Shown: piece by piece, positions 1-11,159 of the stretch
Layout of the letters: every line of letters begins with the position of its first letter
How positions within the stretch are numbered: position 1 is the stretch's first letter
Assembly: GCA_949775045.1 (NCBI GenBank)
Contig: OX459098.1
Location: forward strand, 12,772,707 to 12,836,706
DNA length: 64,000 nt
DNA from: Metridium senile
Lineage: Eukaryota; Cnidaria; Anthozoa; Actiniaria; Metridiidae
Reading direction: 5' to 3'
Position numbers and translations under genes: made by a program
The notes under the pieces: generated by a model
What the model saw: the letters and a program-made list of their open reading frames with translations, nothing else
Database searches by the model: none
Told to the model about the DNA's origin: nothing

Positions 1-450
1 GAGTGATATTTTGTTTTCAAATCAAATCAATTTTATTTCACACATTTTACATGATATTTACATAATTAGTAGTATAAAATTAAGTTAATTAGGCTAAAGT
101 ATAAAGAAAGTTTTAATGAGGTAGTGCCTAAAGACTAAATAAACTGTTAAGTTAATTTCATGGATTTAAGGTTTCCGTTTCAATGTAATGCTTATTGTTA
201 ATATAGTACATGAATTTCACAAAGAGCAGATTTCGTATGACATTGAAATGTTCAGTGCAGTGTGTGTGCCTTGCCGTGACCCTGATATTTCTAGAACTTT
301 TTGACATGTCCTGCCATGTTTTGATTGTGTTCATGCCGTGAGCTTTTCATAGTCATATGAAATCAGCTCTATGTATCAATGCACTGAAAGTTATTTAAAG
401 TAAACTTTGCAGCCACATTGTTTACAATCATGACACAATTAGTAGCTAGT

Positions 451-1424
451 AGAGTACAAACACTAAAAGTGTGCAACATAAACACCACTAAATACTGCTA
501 AATTATGCAAATTCTTTTGTTCTCTATTGCAATCTCGAACCCAGAGCCTGCGTTACTCTTGGCCAGCAGTGCCGAGCAACGTATAACTCTGGGGTACCGG
601 AATTCTCTGCTTATTGTGATTGGCCCTTGAAAATACAATAGTCAGACCGGAAACAGACCAAGTAAAAGCTCTGATTGGTCCATCATGTCAACAAATGTAC
701 ATTCAAAATGTAAATTTTACGATTAATACGACGTCAACGGTTTTTAATACTAGATAGAATAATATCGTCATTTATGGAATAAATGCGAGTCGCGAAGCGA
801 CGAGAAATTGTATCGCCGCGAAGCGATGATTATCGAGTCGCGAAGCAAATTAGAATACACACAAAATACTCCTTTAAACTATTCTAAACCTTGACAATCC
901 TCAGACCTTCTGGCATCCAGTTATTTAATAAAGGTCAATCGTACCACGAAAGCAAACTAATAACCGTTGGAAAACTATAAATAAATCGACGGTTAAAGCG
1001 ATCTAAATTGAAGGAGATTTAGACTCGTTTTTATATCATTATATAAATCCTGATGGCCGCTAAAAAACCTTCCTAAACTTTAAATGTTTTATTAGTGAGG
1101 AAAATGTTTATATTTTGGCTTAGAAAATATTTAAAATACTACTAGGTCAACAATATTTTGAATGTCATATAACGTACTAAGTAACACAGGATGCCCAAAC
1201 CAACAGATCATTATAATATTAACTAAGCATGCACATTTCATGTTAAAACCGGAACTCCAAAATTGGAGCAGAAGAATTCCGTTTCCCCAGAGTTATACGT
1301 TGCTCGGCACTGCTGGCCAAGAGTAACGCAGGCTCTGGGTTCGAGATTGTCTCTATTGTTTAATCAACACTATTTAGTGGTAAATAGTACAAAGTATTGC
1401 ACACTTTTAGTGTTTGTACTCTAT
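451..1424. mobile_element. MITE with TA target site, split by a second element
   Basis: Terminal inverted repeats begin GAGTACAAACACTAAAAGTG on the left and end with the complement at 1422, next to TA. The uninterrupted family member is at 10647-10787 (141 bp) and shows that 530-1349 is foreign sequence nested inside. A TA target and short TIRs suggest a Tc1/mariner-type non-autonomous element; that assignment is inferred. Confidence 0.8.
530..1349. mobile_element. 820-bp TIR element nested in the MITE
   Basis: The ends are CAATCTCGAACCCAGAGCC and its reverse complement, with arms matching for about 70 bases (530-600 against 1280-1349). It is flanked by a direct duplication TCTCTATTG (521-529 and 1350-1358), so the target duplication is about 9 bp. 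Internally it has repeated GTCGCGAAGC-like motifs around 788-846 and no coding capacity. Its TIR resembles that of the 3.3 kb element at 35996-39273. Confidence 0.8.
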
Positions 1425-1705
1425 GTATGTTAATTAATATTAGTTATATTAGTTTTGATATTATTATATATTATATCATTGCTATACAAGTTATGTACGT
1501 ATATATCTTCATTTGTATTAAAATCCCCAGAATGGTAAAATGCTCATTTGAAATCGCATCTTGCTTTTGTACCATGTGATTGCAAATCATTTTGCAACAA
1601 AATATCCATGTGGTACAAAAAAACATACCTCTAAGGCTTTATTTTAAACCCCTCTAGTTATTTTCATAGCAAATGCTCATGAGATTTGAATGACGTTAAA
1701 CTTAC

Positions 1706-2665
1706 AGGACATTTCCAGCCTTCTGTCTTCGTTTTTTTTAATTTCATCACTTGCAGAAAAGTCTTGGCATCGAAGCATCCTAAATGCTGGCATGATAACG
1801 TCTTAACAGGGACGGCAATTTTAGCTTGTGATAGAGGACACTGTAAGGACACCTCAAGCAGCTGTAATTGACATGTACTTGATATCGACATGACTCTATC
1901 GATGCAATCTTGGGTGACACTAGACTGTCTTGTATGGCAACTTTTCAAATACCCAACTAAGCCATCCAATGATTGAGAACTGTACAAACATTAAGATAAC
2001 AATAAATACAAAATAAAATATAGTAAGAATGCATATTGATATATTGCAGTGAATATACAGTAATAGAGTGCATAATATAATAATAATATAATACAATTTA
2101 GTGCATTTCTACCCTATAACTCTACCAAGTATAACATAAAACCCATCATTTATTTAATTCTCGTCTACCTTGTTGGTTTATTTGAACTGGAAGATGTACA
2201 AGCATTTGAATTATCGAAGAGATGCAGTGGGTTGAGCCGAGGAAACTTTCCAAAATTTGAACATGATCGTTCATATGAATTACCAGTTTCAAAGACATTC
2301 GTATAGACACGTTTATCACTCGTGCTCGATTCCTCATTTATTGAACTTAGTAGACCAGGTAAACGATTCACCGAGAGTTCAGTTGAAGTCGTTGAAGTCG
2401 AACATGAAGTGGAGGGCTTCCGTGTCTTTTTATTCTGATACTGCTCACGCAGTTCATCGATTTGCAAGCGAATATCTGTCAGCATTTCCTTACAGCTCTG
2501 AATTACAACCGTATATTTCGTATTTGAAATCCTAACTTCGCTGGCGCTTGTTGAGGAAGGAGTAATGTGACTATGGCTTCGTTCAGAGCTTCCATGATGG
2601 TGATGATGGCGACGACTTCGTCTTTCATGACGACGGGTACGATTCTGTCTATCTTCTTTAGGCAT
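1706..2665 (-). CDS. Small SP-RING (PIAS/Siz-like) protein, partial
   Basis: Two coding exons on the minus strand join in phase. Exon 1 is 2665-2169 (ATG at 2665; donor AG|GTAGAC). Exon 2 is 1979-1706 (acceptor TACAG; donor CCT|GTAAGT). The N-terminal part is basic and His/Arg-rich (five His in a row near residue 20), followed by a possible helix (CKEMLTDIRLQIDELREQY) and Ser/Thr-rich sequence. Exon 2 encodes most of an SP-RING zinc finger: VSLQCPL, then PVKTLSCQHLGCFDAKTFLQ, then GWKCP, with the Cys and His spacing of PIAS/Siz SUMO E3 ligases. The end of the domain must lie in a further exon, beyond the window or lost among the repeats at 1-1424. No SAP or PINIT domain is visible, so it would be a short, atypical member. 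Role as a SUMO ligase is inferred from the domain only. Confidence 0.6.
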
Positions 2666-2668
2666 ATT

Positions 2669-2842
2669 TGAAAATAAAAGCTTACTCCTAACGAGTTAGG
2701 TTTGATTTTTATGATAAATCCGCTTTTTAGAGGAAAGAACGCTTAGGAATTGCTCTCCTCTCTCACCAAAAACGACAGTTTGATGAAACCTACCTTAAAA
2801 CATCCATGATTCCTTGCGAGCACAAGGGAACTGAGCGCCAAA
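2669..2842. promoter_or_regulatory. Probable bidirectional intergenic region
   Basis: This 170-bp gap separates the minus-strand SP-RING start codon at 2665 from a plus-strand ATG at 2843. No TATA box is obvious. A shared promoter is suggested only by the head-to-head layout. Confidence 0.3.
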
Positions 2843-2890
2843 ATGTCATTTAGGTTTCCTGCGTACGATACCAACAACGATGAGGAAACG
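2843..2890 (+). CDS. Possible first coding exon of an unidentified gene
   Basis: An ATG in good context (GCCAAAATG) opens 16 codons, MSFRFPAYDTNNDEET, ending at a GT (ACG|GTAATA). I do not recognise the protein. The 3' end of this exon and the following intron-like sequence are repeated at about 13300-13440, showing that this locus took part in the duplications that built the RNA-gene cluster. No second exon was found, so the gene may be dead, very widely spaced, or not a gene. Confidence 0.35.
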
Positions 2891-3106
2891 GTAATAACAG
2901 TTAAAATTCTACGATTTTATTATATATTTAATTTCGTTTACATTCATCTCGTCTTTGCTTAAAAATACGGCATCAGACATTGACAAAAATATAATCTTAA
3001 CAAAAATATGACAATGAAAAAAATAAAATAAAACTCATATTAAATATCGGGAGAAAAAAAAAGAAAATAAAGAAATACGAGAATTAAAAGAAATAAAAGC
3101 AACCCA

Positions 3107-3178
3107 AAAGTGAAGTCAAGTGATCAGGAGAGGGGTGGGTTCAATTCATGTGAGGTAACCCTCTCCAGTCCGGACCTC
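3107..3178 (-). ncRNA. Y RNA / stem-bulge-like RNA, type A
   Basis: The RNA would start at GAGGTCCGG (3178) and end after GACTTC (3112-3117) at a T4 run (3107-3110). The ends GAGGUC/GACUUC pair. The upper stem is GGAGAGGG with CCCUCUCC, next to a GGUUACC motif, and CACUUGAC lies on the 3' side as in Y RNAs. TATAAATT is at 3201-3208 (23 nt upstream) and the CCCACA core of the proximal element at 3235-3240. GCGCATGCG lies further upstream near 3288-3297. Y RNAs bind Ro60 and act in RNA quality control and replication initiation; that role is family knowledge, not seen here. Confidence 0.75.
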
Positions 3179-3484
3179 AAATACATATGGTTAAACTCAG
3201 AATTTATACCCCAAAAAATCTTTCCTCTCTTCATTGTGGGATGAAAAATAGCCAGAGTCTACACTTCTGAAAGGTATCAACTGAGACGCATGCGCATTGA
3301 GAACTAAAATACGATAAAGTTTGCAGTATATCGGATAATGTTTATCATTAATAAAGACGTTACAAAGTTCAAAAATAGGAAAAATAGAAGAGTAGAATAA
3401 ATACAATATTTTCATTTTTAATCGTTGTTTTCTACGAGAAACAAGAAGCCATTAAATATTCTGTCTGTCATATTATTGTGACAG

Positions 3485-3545
3485 TTGAATGGTGATGGTG
3501 CAACATTTAGGGGAATCCCCGGCCATTACGTCGTGCAACGCAGCA
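3485..3545. promoter_or_regulatory. Conserved block with kappaB-like palindrome
   Basis: TGATGGTGCAAC is followed by the palindrome GGGGAATCCCC (3510-3520) and a TTACGTC half CRE. The same arrangement recurs upstream of several of the RNA genes (6306, 9491, 11250, 13908, 21488 and 24490). The palindrome matches the NF-kappaB consensus. A regulatory role is inferred from recurrence. Confidence 0.4.
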
Positions 3546-4045
3546 TGAATGACCTTTCGCATATAAAACTGATTAAATTGGCTCAAAACGTTTCAAAAAT
3601 TAATTTCTATCTATTACTTGCGCTTAGGTATCAAATTAGAACTTATTTTATTTTATTTCATCTAGAAGTTCGTTTTTGATCATTTTTACATTTTTTGATT
3701 TTTGAGGCTACTGTCCTCCATTTACCATGATGTAAAACTTCGACCTACCAACGATCATTATTATGCAGAACAAGCAGAATATGGAACATTCTCAGTCCCC
3801 AGGGAACTGAGATCTAAACTTTTGTTCTTCTTTTGTTTTATTAAACCTAAAAAACTTCATGAATAGTACTAGTACAAATACACATTAGAAATTAACTTTC
3901 TTTAGACTTTAGTCCTTTTACATTTCGTCTTTGAGTGTCGCCTCTCGGCCACCGTACATCAGAGCCACAAGAAGATGTCTGGTTTGCTTTGCGTAGATCA
4001 TAGATTTTGGTAGAACATCTTTGTTCAAGGCTGTTAATAGCTAAC

Positions 4046-4368
4046 GAGGGTTTATCAAGTCTTGCGTGACATTTTAAATTTTAATCCAACAAAAAACGAA
4101 AATATGCATGATATTTGAAAAGAGCATTTCAAAATTTGTACAAATGAAAGTTTGAAGAGGTTTTATTGAGTAGCGCCGAAGATATGGGCGACCGAAGTTT
4201 GCTGCCTTTACAAAGAAATGTATGCCAAAAATATCCCATACGCGCTATTCAATAAAACCACTTCAAACTCTCTATTTTTACTAATTTTGGTATACTCTTT
4301 TCAAATATTTTATTTTCGTTTTTGTTGGATTTCAATTTAAAATGTCAACCAAGACCTAATAAACCCTC
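4046..4368. mobile_element. Foldback MITE
   Basis: The left arm begins GAGGGTTTATCAAG and the right arm ends TAATAAACCCTC. The two arms stay similar inward (AAACGAAAATATGCATGATA against the complement of its right-hand match) to GGTTTTATTGAGTAGCGC / GCGCTATTCAATAAAACC. Non-coding; superfamily not determined. Confidence 0.65.
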
Positions 4369-5162
4369 ATTAATATAACGTGGTTGTTTATTGATCAGTT
4401 TTATTGAATCTGTGGATTAATTAGTTTCAGGAGAGTCATTATGGTCGGATATGCATCACTTATTGATATGAACTAACTCCTAAACCAATGGTTCCTATAA
4501 GGTTTTCCTGCTCTATCTACTGCACTTGCACAAACCTTTTGATCAATAAAAAAGGATTTCTCTGGCATATATATGCGTTTATTCAATATGCACGTTTATA
4601 CACGAATCGGTCCCCTTCACAGTTCCCTGTGCCATCTTGAAAGGTGCCTTTGCATCGAAGCAAGACGAACGGTGAGCTTGCAATCATGGAGACGTTTTCT
4701 TATAACCTGGGACAATTATTCACATGTCTCTATCATTGCAAGCTTACTCTTCGTCTCACTTTGATGAAAACTCACGGCTACCTTTAAAAGGGACTATTCA
4801 CAGCCTATTTTCACCCTGTCTCTTGCACAGAACAAACCAAGAATGATATTGATTGAAAACCCTCTCATGCGCGAAGCCCTGTTCCTGATTCACATAAAGG
4901 TGCGGTATCGTTGGAATACCCAATATCGGAAAGTTCTCGGATATTTCCCCTTTTTCCTAAAATCATGGCAAAGGGTAAAACACAGAAAACATGGACTGGA
5001 CTCTTGGACCTTTTAATTTATTAGACTCTACACTTGTTTTACCCCTGCCAGAATATATGGAATACAATATCTGATACTGACATTAGATAATATAGACGAA
5101 GTTGATTTGAAGTTGCTTGTCCCCTCTCAGCAAAGACGTGACTAATCTGCATTAGTATAAAC

Positions 5163-5241
5163 CTACTAGTGGTCTATCACGTATCCTGCATTCTGATTGG
5201 CTACTCTACTAATGGTCTATTGAGTGATAGACCACTAGTAG
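5163..5241. repeat. Short inverted repeat (hairpin)
   Basis: CTACTAGTGGTCTATCAC at 5163-5180 is the exact reverse complement of 5224-5241. It may be one end of a larger element, because a related GTGATACGCCACCGAC sequence sits near 5977. Confidence 0.6.
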
Positions 5242-6895
5242 CGAAAAGGGCCGGTTTTGTAAACTTTGAAAACGTTTCTTGTTTCTTCTATTTCTTGTAA
5301 TAGCTTAGTACTAAATGTAATGCTTTTCCTTAAATCGTAAATTGCAAATATGAGCAAGAAAATGACAAAAAAGCACATAATTTTGATGTTTTGTCAGCAC
5401 CCCAGGATCCAGAAACAGGCGATTTTTAATCGATTAGAACGCGCGCGTATATATCGAACGAGCGAAATTAGCGAGCGAAAACTGAATTTGGGCTTCCTGT
5501 GGTGAGTCGGCAGTTTTTTTTAAGGACCATTGGGAGAATTTTTTTTTTAAAGGACCATTGGGGGAAAACGAAAAGTCGAAAAAAGTGAAATAAAATCGCT
5601 AAGTCTTGAAAAATGACTATCAAATTAATTAACAATCTAACTTATGATGAGCCGGTTTACAGCCTTCTAGGTGCCTTAAATCGCGCGTTTTTCGCTTTTC
5701 TTTTTTCAACGAGTTGAAAAAAGGTCGCATCCAGTTCAAGACGAAGTCAAGGCTGGAGACTTCACAAACCACCACTTTCACTCGGACCACAAAAACTTAC
5801 ACTTATATTACACTTATCAACAAAAAATTAACACCACTGCTCTCAGCGAGAACCACTCTACAAATTACTACAAATAGCCCCCCAATTTGTCGAAAATCCG
5901 AAAAGATAACGCACGTTTTTTATTGAAATTTTTCAATTTTTTCTTTCGTTTGATGCGTGGTCAGGGTTGCCGGTGAGTGATACGCCACCGACACGTTAAA
6001 CTTCGCTCTGATTGGTCAGTTTTGGTCAGGTGACGGTACCAAAGTCTACTGACCCTCTCGTGGGTAAACTGCGAACTTTTCTCAACAACGAACGACTTAC
6101 CGGGGGTAGGGAAATCAAAAAAAGTTTACTGTCCCCGTAATAGACAGTCAAAATGGCGCCCGCCAAATTCATGCACTTGACACTCGATGAAACAAAGTTG
6201 AAACACAGTTGAAAAATCATTGATTTCTACGAGAAACAAGAAGCCATTAAATATTCTGTCTATCATTGTGAAAGTTGAATTGTTAATGTGATGGTGCAAC
6301 AATTAGGGGAATCCCCGGCCATTACGTCACAACACAGCATGAATGACCTTTCGCATATAAAACCTATAAAATTGGTTCAAAACGTTTCAAAAATTAATTT
6401 CTATCTATTACTTGCGCTTAGGTATCAAATTAGAACTTATTTTATTTCATTTCATTTAGAAGTTCGTTTTTGATCATTTTTACATTTTTTAATTTTTGCA
6501 AGTATTTTTTTACATTAAATGTTTTGTCTGATTTTAATTGATATTTTATTGCATTATTATATTCTATGGTTCGAACCTCTTTAAAATTTGAGATCGTTAC
6601 CAATAATTTAGCATGCTTTGAAACATAAACAAAGAATTAACATAAAAACTAAAGAATTAATTTTATGTTCGGTTCATCTCACTTACTGAGGCGAATGTTT
6701 GTTTACAATATTTTGCTCATTAACATACGGCTTTAACAATGACGTCAGCGAACACCTGCCAATTGGGCATGCGTTGCTGCTATTTTTATTCACCATCGGA
6801 GCAAGGATCACGGACTATATGGCAGCTTGTTGTCCCACATGCAAAAGCGAAAGAGTTTTTTTCGGTATATATTTTTTTGTTAACATAGTATGTTT

Positions 6896-6988
6896 GAGGT
6901 CCGGACTGGCATGGTTATCGAGACATCTCTCTAGCCGATCGCGGCACTTTCCATGTACCATGCCAGGTAAATTTGACTTCATATTTTT
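6896..6988 (+). ncRNA. Y RNA-like, type B (long loop)
   Basis: It starts GAGGTCCGGACT and reaches GACTTC (6975-6980) and a T5 run. The upper stem is different from type A: CUGGCAUGG pairs perfectly with CCAUGCCAG (9 bp), with GGUUAUC directly on the 5' strand and a longer loop. TATATATT lies at 6866-6873 (23 nt upstream), CCCACA at 6834-6839 (start -62), and GGGCATGCG near 6764. Different stem sequence with preserved pairing is good evidence of selection on structure. Confidence 0.75.
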
Positions 6989-7715
6989 GCTAGCTTTTCT
7001 ATAATTTCGATTAGTATACTGAATATAATGAGATAAAGAAAGAAGTAATTCGAATTATATGACGGTTTTTTCCCCGTTATATATTTAAAGTCAATGTCAT
7101 TATAAAAACGTTGCCCATATAACAGTATAAAGTAGAATTTAGCATACAGTTATTTTAAAAAACGTTGAAAACTGAATAGTGCATTCCAAGACCAAAGGGC
7201 ATTATGGGTCTCATTAATTTGAAATAAATAAGCCGATGTTTGCTTCAACACAACTAGCTCGTATATTGTTTTGAATACATGGAAATGCACTAAGAAGGAA
7301 ATATCTAATTATTATATATTTTACTTTAAACTGACAAGTCTTGCAATGCACTATTCAGTATGCAGTATTCAGTATTCTACGTTTTTTGAAATAGCTGTAT
7401 ATGTTTAATCGATGTTAATTTATTTTACTGATTTCCTAACTCACTATGAGTTTGATCTAATTTTTTTGTTTATTTTATATTTTCCTTTTGGACTTAAATT
7501 TATCATTTGTAAAAGATTCTGTTTTCTATTGTATCTTATTCACTATTACACTTTATCTATAAGGCCTTTCTTTGCTTTACTGCCATCACTTTATAACCAA
7601 ATAACTACGAATTTGTGTTTTTATGGGTTAATAATTAATAAGGCTCATATACGAAAATGCTTTCTTGTGAATTTGAATTTGTAATCATCTGTGATCTGAT
7701 GGTGCAACAATAGCT

Positions 7716-7857
7716 ATAGGTAAAATAATGAAAGTTGTAACACCGTAAAAAATGTTGACTTAACTATTTAGCCCTTCGACGAAGGGCTAAAGTTTGAAAC
7801 GTCAGTAAAGTTAGTCAACATTTTTTACGGTGTTGAAACTTTCATTATATTACCTAT
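7716..7857. mobile_element. Foldback MITE, copy 1
   Basis: Inverted arms ATAGGTAAAATAATGAAAG and CTTTCATTATATTACCTAT enclose a centre with TTTAGCCCTTCGACGAAGGGCTAAAG then GAAACGTC. A near-identical copy is at 15581-15723, carried by the same segmental duplication. The centre resembles the GAAACGTC-type ends of Penelope-like elements; weak. Confidence 0.7.
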
Positions 7858-8334
7858 CGTTTATCATCAAACATCGACGCAGCCTATACTAGTTTACTCG
7901 TTTAATAGTTTCCATTGATGGTGCAATCCGGGGGTGCAACACTTGACGTCACAACGTACATCCCACGCTGAGATAGACAATTCTCGTTTTTGACTGAAAC
8001 ATATGTCGAACTGAATGCAAATGTCAAGGTTGGCTTGTAGTCCTCTCCTTCTCTGTTTGAAAAAACTTTATTTCCTTATATAATTTTAATATTATAATAT
8101 TTATTATTTCGTCTCTTTTAAAACTAATATAAGGCACAAAATTGATATTATGAGTTACGAAAATAAATGTATCAAATAATGAAATCAATCATTAATTTAT
8201 TGTTTGAGTGCTCATGCGCCACGACTGGCTACCAACGTCGGCCATATAGCGGTTTAACTGTTTTTATTTCGCCCCACACGTTAAAGACAAATTGCTTTTC
8301 GTTGTATAAATTCTGAATACAAAGGAGTGTTATC

Positions 8335-8431
8335 GAGGTCCGGAGGAAGAGGGTTACCTTCTGACGCGTCCAATTCGTTGGCATTGTTTGATCAATATCC
8401 CTCTTCCGGTCATTTGACCTCATTTTTTTTT
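8335..8431 (+). ncRNA. Y RNA-like, type C
   Basis: It starts GAGGTCCGG and ends with ATTTGACCTC (8412-8421) then a long T run. Terminal stem GAGGUC/GACCUC is fully Watson-Crick, against GAGGUC/GACUUC (one G-U) in type A. Upper stem GGAAGAGGG with CCCUCUUCC, followed by UUACC. TATAAATT 8305-8312; CCCACA 8273-8278; CTCATGCGC upstream. Spacing is identical to the other copies. Confidence 0.75.
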
Positions 8432-8830
8432 ATTACTTCTTTTGAAAAATATTTTCTTTTTCACTTCTAGAAATAGAGAGAAAACACTTTATTCATGAAA
8501 TAGACTTATCTTCTAGCGTGCAATCGATGGGCTAGATATCGATATCTATAGACACTGGCTGAAGCGAATTCTGTGTTAAAGTCATATATAAATGAGCAAA
8601 CAGAGGAGGCTCTAATAGAGGCATATTATATGTATACAAAGCTATCGTGAGATACAAATAGGAAATGTTATTACCCAAGGAGACATCGGCCAAAGCCAGA
8701 CTGGTTGTCTTATATTTTAGACATCTATGAAAAGACATCATAGAATAAAATCGCTAATGTGAAATAAAAAAAAATAAAAAATAGAAAATCAGTAAAAAAT
8801 AAAAATATAGCGAAAAAAGAATGAGAACCC

Positions 8831-8904
8831 AAAAGTGAAGTCAAGTGATCAGGAGAGGGGTTGGGTTCAATTCAAGTGAGGTAACCCTCTCCAGTCCGGA
8901 CCTC
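8831..8904 (-). ncRNA. Y RNA-like, type A
   Basis: Start GAGGTCCGG at 8904; GACTTC at 8837-8842; T4 at 8831-8834. Upper stem GGAGAGGG/CCCUCUCC with GGUUACC. TATA 8927-8934 and PSE core 8961-8966 at the standard distances. It is convergent with the type C gene at 8335 and divergent from the gene at 10081. A duplicate is at 20836-20909. Confidence 0.75.
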
Positions 8905-10015
8905 GAATACATACAGTTACACTCAGAATTTATACACCAAAAAATCTTTCCTTTCTTCATTGTGGGATGAAAACCAGCTAGAGTCTACATTTCTGAATTA
9001 TATCAACTGATGCGCATGCTCATTGAGAACTGATGAGGTTTGTGTAACGCCGCTCGATAACGGGAAATATTATATTTCTTAGTTGTTATTTTAAACGTTG
9101 GTAAATCCTTGTCAACTAGCAAAATCATAGAGAGGTTAACAACTGTACAAAGAGAGGAATAGAGAAACGTGGAATAAATACAAATATATTTCGTAAAAAA
9201 AGATATTTGTCGTATTTGGGATTCCTAGCTGTGATTTGGACGTCACGGCTGGTTGTTTTCCCTATTGCACCATAACAAGAAGCAGAGAGACAGACAGACC
9301 GGAAAACAATAGCCGGTTCCTTTATACAAAACGAGACAAAACTCAGTCGTCACAAATTTCTGTAAGTTAAAAAAATATGTATCGTTAATCTAAAAATACA
9401 TGTAAGCAGTGGAATAAAATTGTATTTCTGAATCTTTTCCAATTTAAATGTAAAGGATTTCAGTTATGCACTGTTGTCAAGGATAATAGCGGGGAAACCC
9501 CCTAGCAGCTGCACCTTCACATTTATAATTCAAATTTCCCAAAACAAAGAAAGACAGAATATTTGATAGCTTCTTGTTTCCCCTAGACATCAAACTGAAG
9601 ACGGTTTGATATTGTAAGGAACTGTTTTAGCATGTTTAAAGAACTAGAATAAAACAATATTCTTATTTATTCTACTTGTGATTTTCTCTCTTGTAGTTTG
9701 TAACCTCACGAGATTTTGCTAATTATCAAATATTTAACATTACTAAAATAACCACCAAGAAAGCCATCTTTCACGACATGCGCAGTAAGAAAGTGTTGTG
9801 TAGTGTTGGTTGCAGTACTAATTTGCCATCCATTTTCACAATAGATTGTTTAATTTTCTTTGTTCTAATAACAATGGTAACCGTTGGTTGGTTGGCAAAA
9901 CAATGACAAAATACGTCACTGTACGTCCACCTAGCTATTGAACAACATCATCTGTATCTATTCTCAATGAGCATGCGTGACAGTTGAATGATTTCAGAAG
10001 TGTAGAATCGAGTGT

Positions 10016-10058
10016 CATCCCACAATGAAGAAAGGATAGATTTTTCGATGTATAAATG
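10016..10058 (+). promoter_or_regulatory. Representative Pol III type 3 promoter (PSE and TATA)
   Basis: CATCCCACAATGAAGAAAGG (10016-10035) and TATAAATG (10051-10058) lie at -65 to -46 and -30 to -23 from the RNA start at 10081. GCATGCG at 9971-9977 (-110) may be a distal element. This is the arrangement of U6, 7SK and vertebrate Y RNA promoters. Confidence 0.75.
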
Positions 10059-10080
10059 CTGAGTGTAACCATATACATTC

Positions 10081-10154
10081 GAGGTCCGGACTGGAGAGGG
10101 TTACCTCACACGAATTGAACCCACCCCTCTCCTGATCACTTGACTTCACTTTTT
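10081..10154 (+). ncRNA. Y RNA-like, type A
   Basis: A clean example. It starts GAGGTCCGGACTGGAGAGGG, has UUACCUCACA, the pairing strand CCCCUCUCC, then UGAUCACUUGACUUC and a T5 terminator (10150-10154). About 74 nt, shorter than human Y RNAs (84-112 nt) and close to nematode sbRNAs. A duplicate is at 22071-22144. Confidence 0.8.
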
Positions 10155-10646
10155 ACTTTCGTCTATTTCTTTTCCTTTTTTTTCCTTTCGGTTTTTCGAT
10201 CTTGTTTTGTCTGCAACATATTTTTTTCTTCTTGTTTGAATCATTTTTTCCTACTTGAAATATATGTAACCAAGTCACAATGTGTACTGACATTTCTGTT
10301 CCTTTTACTGTGCATGAGTAGTTGAAAAATATGATTATGGTGCATGGTTTGGCTAAGTATAATATGTATTTTGCACTTTGTTATATAATAATATAAATTG
10401 TTATATTTTATTTATAGCCATGCAGGCATAATCAGAAGGCATACAAAATATTTTGAATGGGCAAAAAGTATTTACTAACCAACCAACTGATTGACTGACT
10501 AACGGGATAGATGGATGGATAAATAAGTTGGTAAATGAATGGATAGATGCATGAATGGGTGTATAATTGAGTAAATAAGGGAAAAATGACGGTTGGGTTG
10601 TTTATCAAAAGAACAAAGAAACAAAAGTACTATTTCAAATTAAGTA

Positions 10647-10787
10647 GAGTACAAATACTAAAAGTGTGCAACATAAATACCACTAAATACTGCTAAATTA
10701 TGTAAATTCTTTTGTTCTCTATTGTTTAATGAACACTATTTAGTGGTTAATAGTACAAAGTATTGCACACTTTTAGTGTTTGTACTC
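10647..10787. mobile_element. Intact 141-bp MITE
   Basis: TIRs GAGTACAAATACTAAAAGTG and complement, flanked by TA. The paralogous duplicate has the empty site with a single TA (AATTAAGTACCACAGC near 22697-22712), which fixes both ends and the target duplication. It shows that insertion occurred after the segmental duplication. Confidence 0.9.
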
Positions 10788-10842
10788 TACCACAGCTAAA
10801 CAAATGAAAAATAACGTAAGCTAATTAGTACATGCAAATAAG

Positions 10843-10921
10843 AAAAGCAAAGGAGAGCCATGATTAGAGCTCTAACGTGCATAACTGACTTGCTTTGAAT
10901 AAACCTCTGATCACAACCCTC
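10843..10921 (-). ncRNA. Second Pol III RNA family, copy 1
   Basis: A promoter identical in design to the Y-like genes (TATA 10944-10951, PSE core 10978-10983) predicts a start at 10921, but the transcript is not Y-like. It would begin GAGGGTTGTGAT, which pairs over 12 bp (with wobbles) with ATCATGGCTCTC near its 3' end, then AGAG with CTCT after one mismatch, and stops at T4 (10843-10846). About 79 nt. I do not recognise the family. Confidence 0.6.
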
Positions 10922-11159
10922 AATTTCAACAGAGCTCACTCAGAATTTATACCCCAAAAAATATTTCCTCTCTTCACTGTGGGATGAAAAACGGCCAGAG
11001 TCTCACTTCTGAAAGCTATCAACTGAGACGCATGTGCATTGAGAACTAAAATTTGATGAAGTTTGCATTATAACGGATAACTGTTTGTCATTAAGACGTT
11101 ACCAAGTACAAAAATAGGAAAAAAAGAAGAGTAGAATAAATACGATATTTATATTTTTA

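Larger units (their letters stand above)
3240..6830. other. Gene-free stretch with upstream blocks and MITEs
   Basis: No supported protein gene. It holds two copies of a conserved block (3420-3700 and 6220-6500) with TGATGGTGCAAC followed by GGGGAATCCCC, an inverted-repeat element (4046-4368), a hairpin (5163-5241), and AT-rich unique sequence between. The open frames here are short and overlap repeats. Confidence 0.6.

Noticed and set aside
7959..8030. CATCCCACG resembling the PSE (also near 15820)
   Set aside because: No TATA at the right distance and no GAGGTC start; probably chance.
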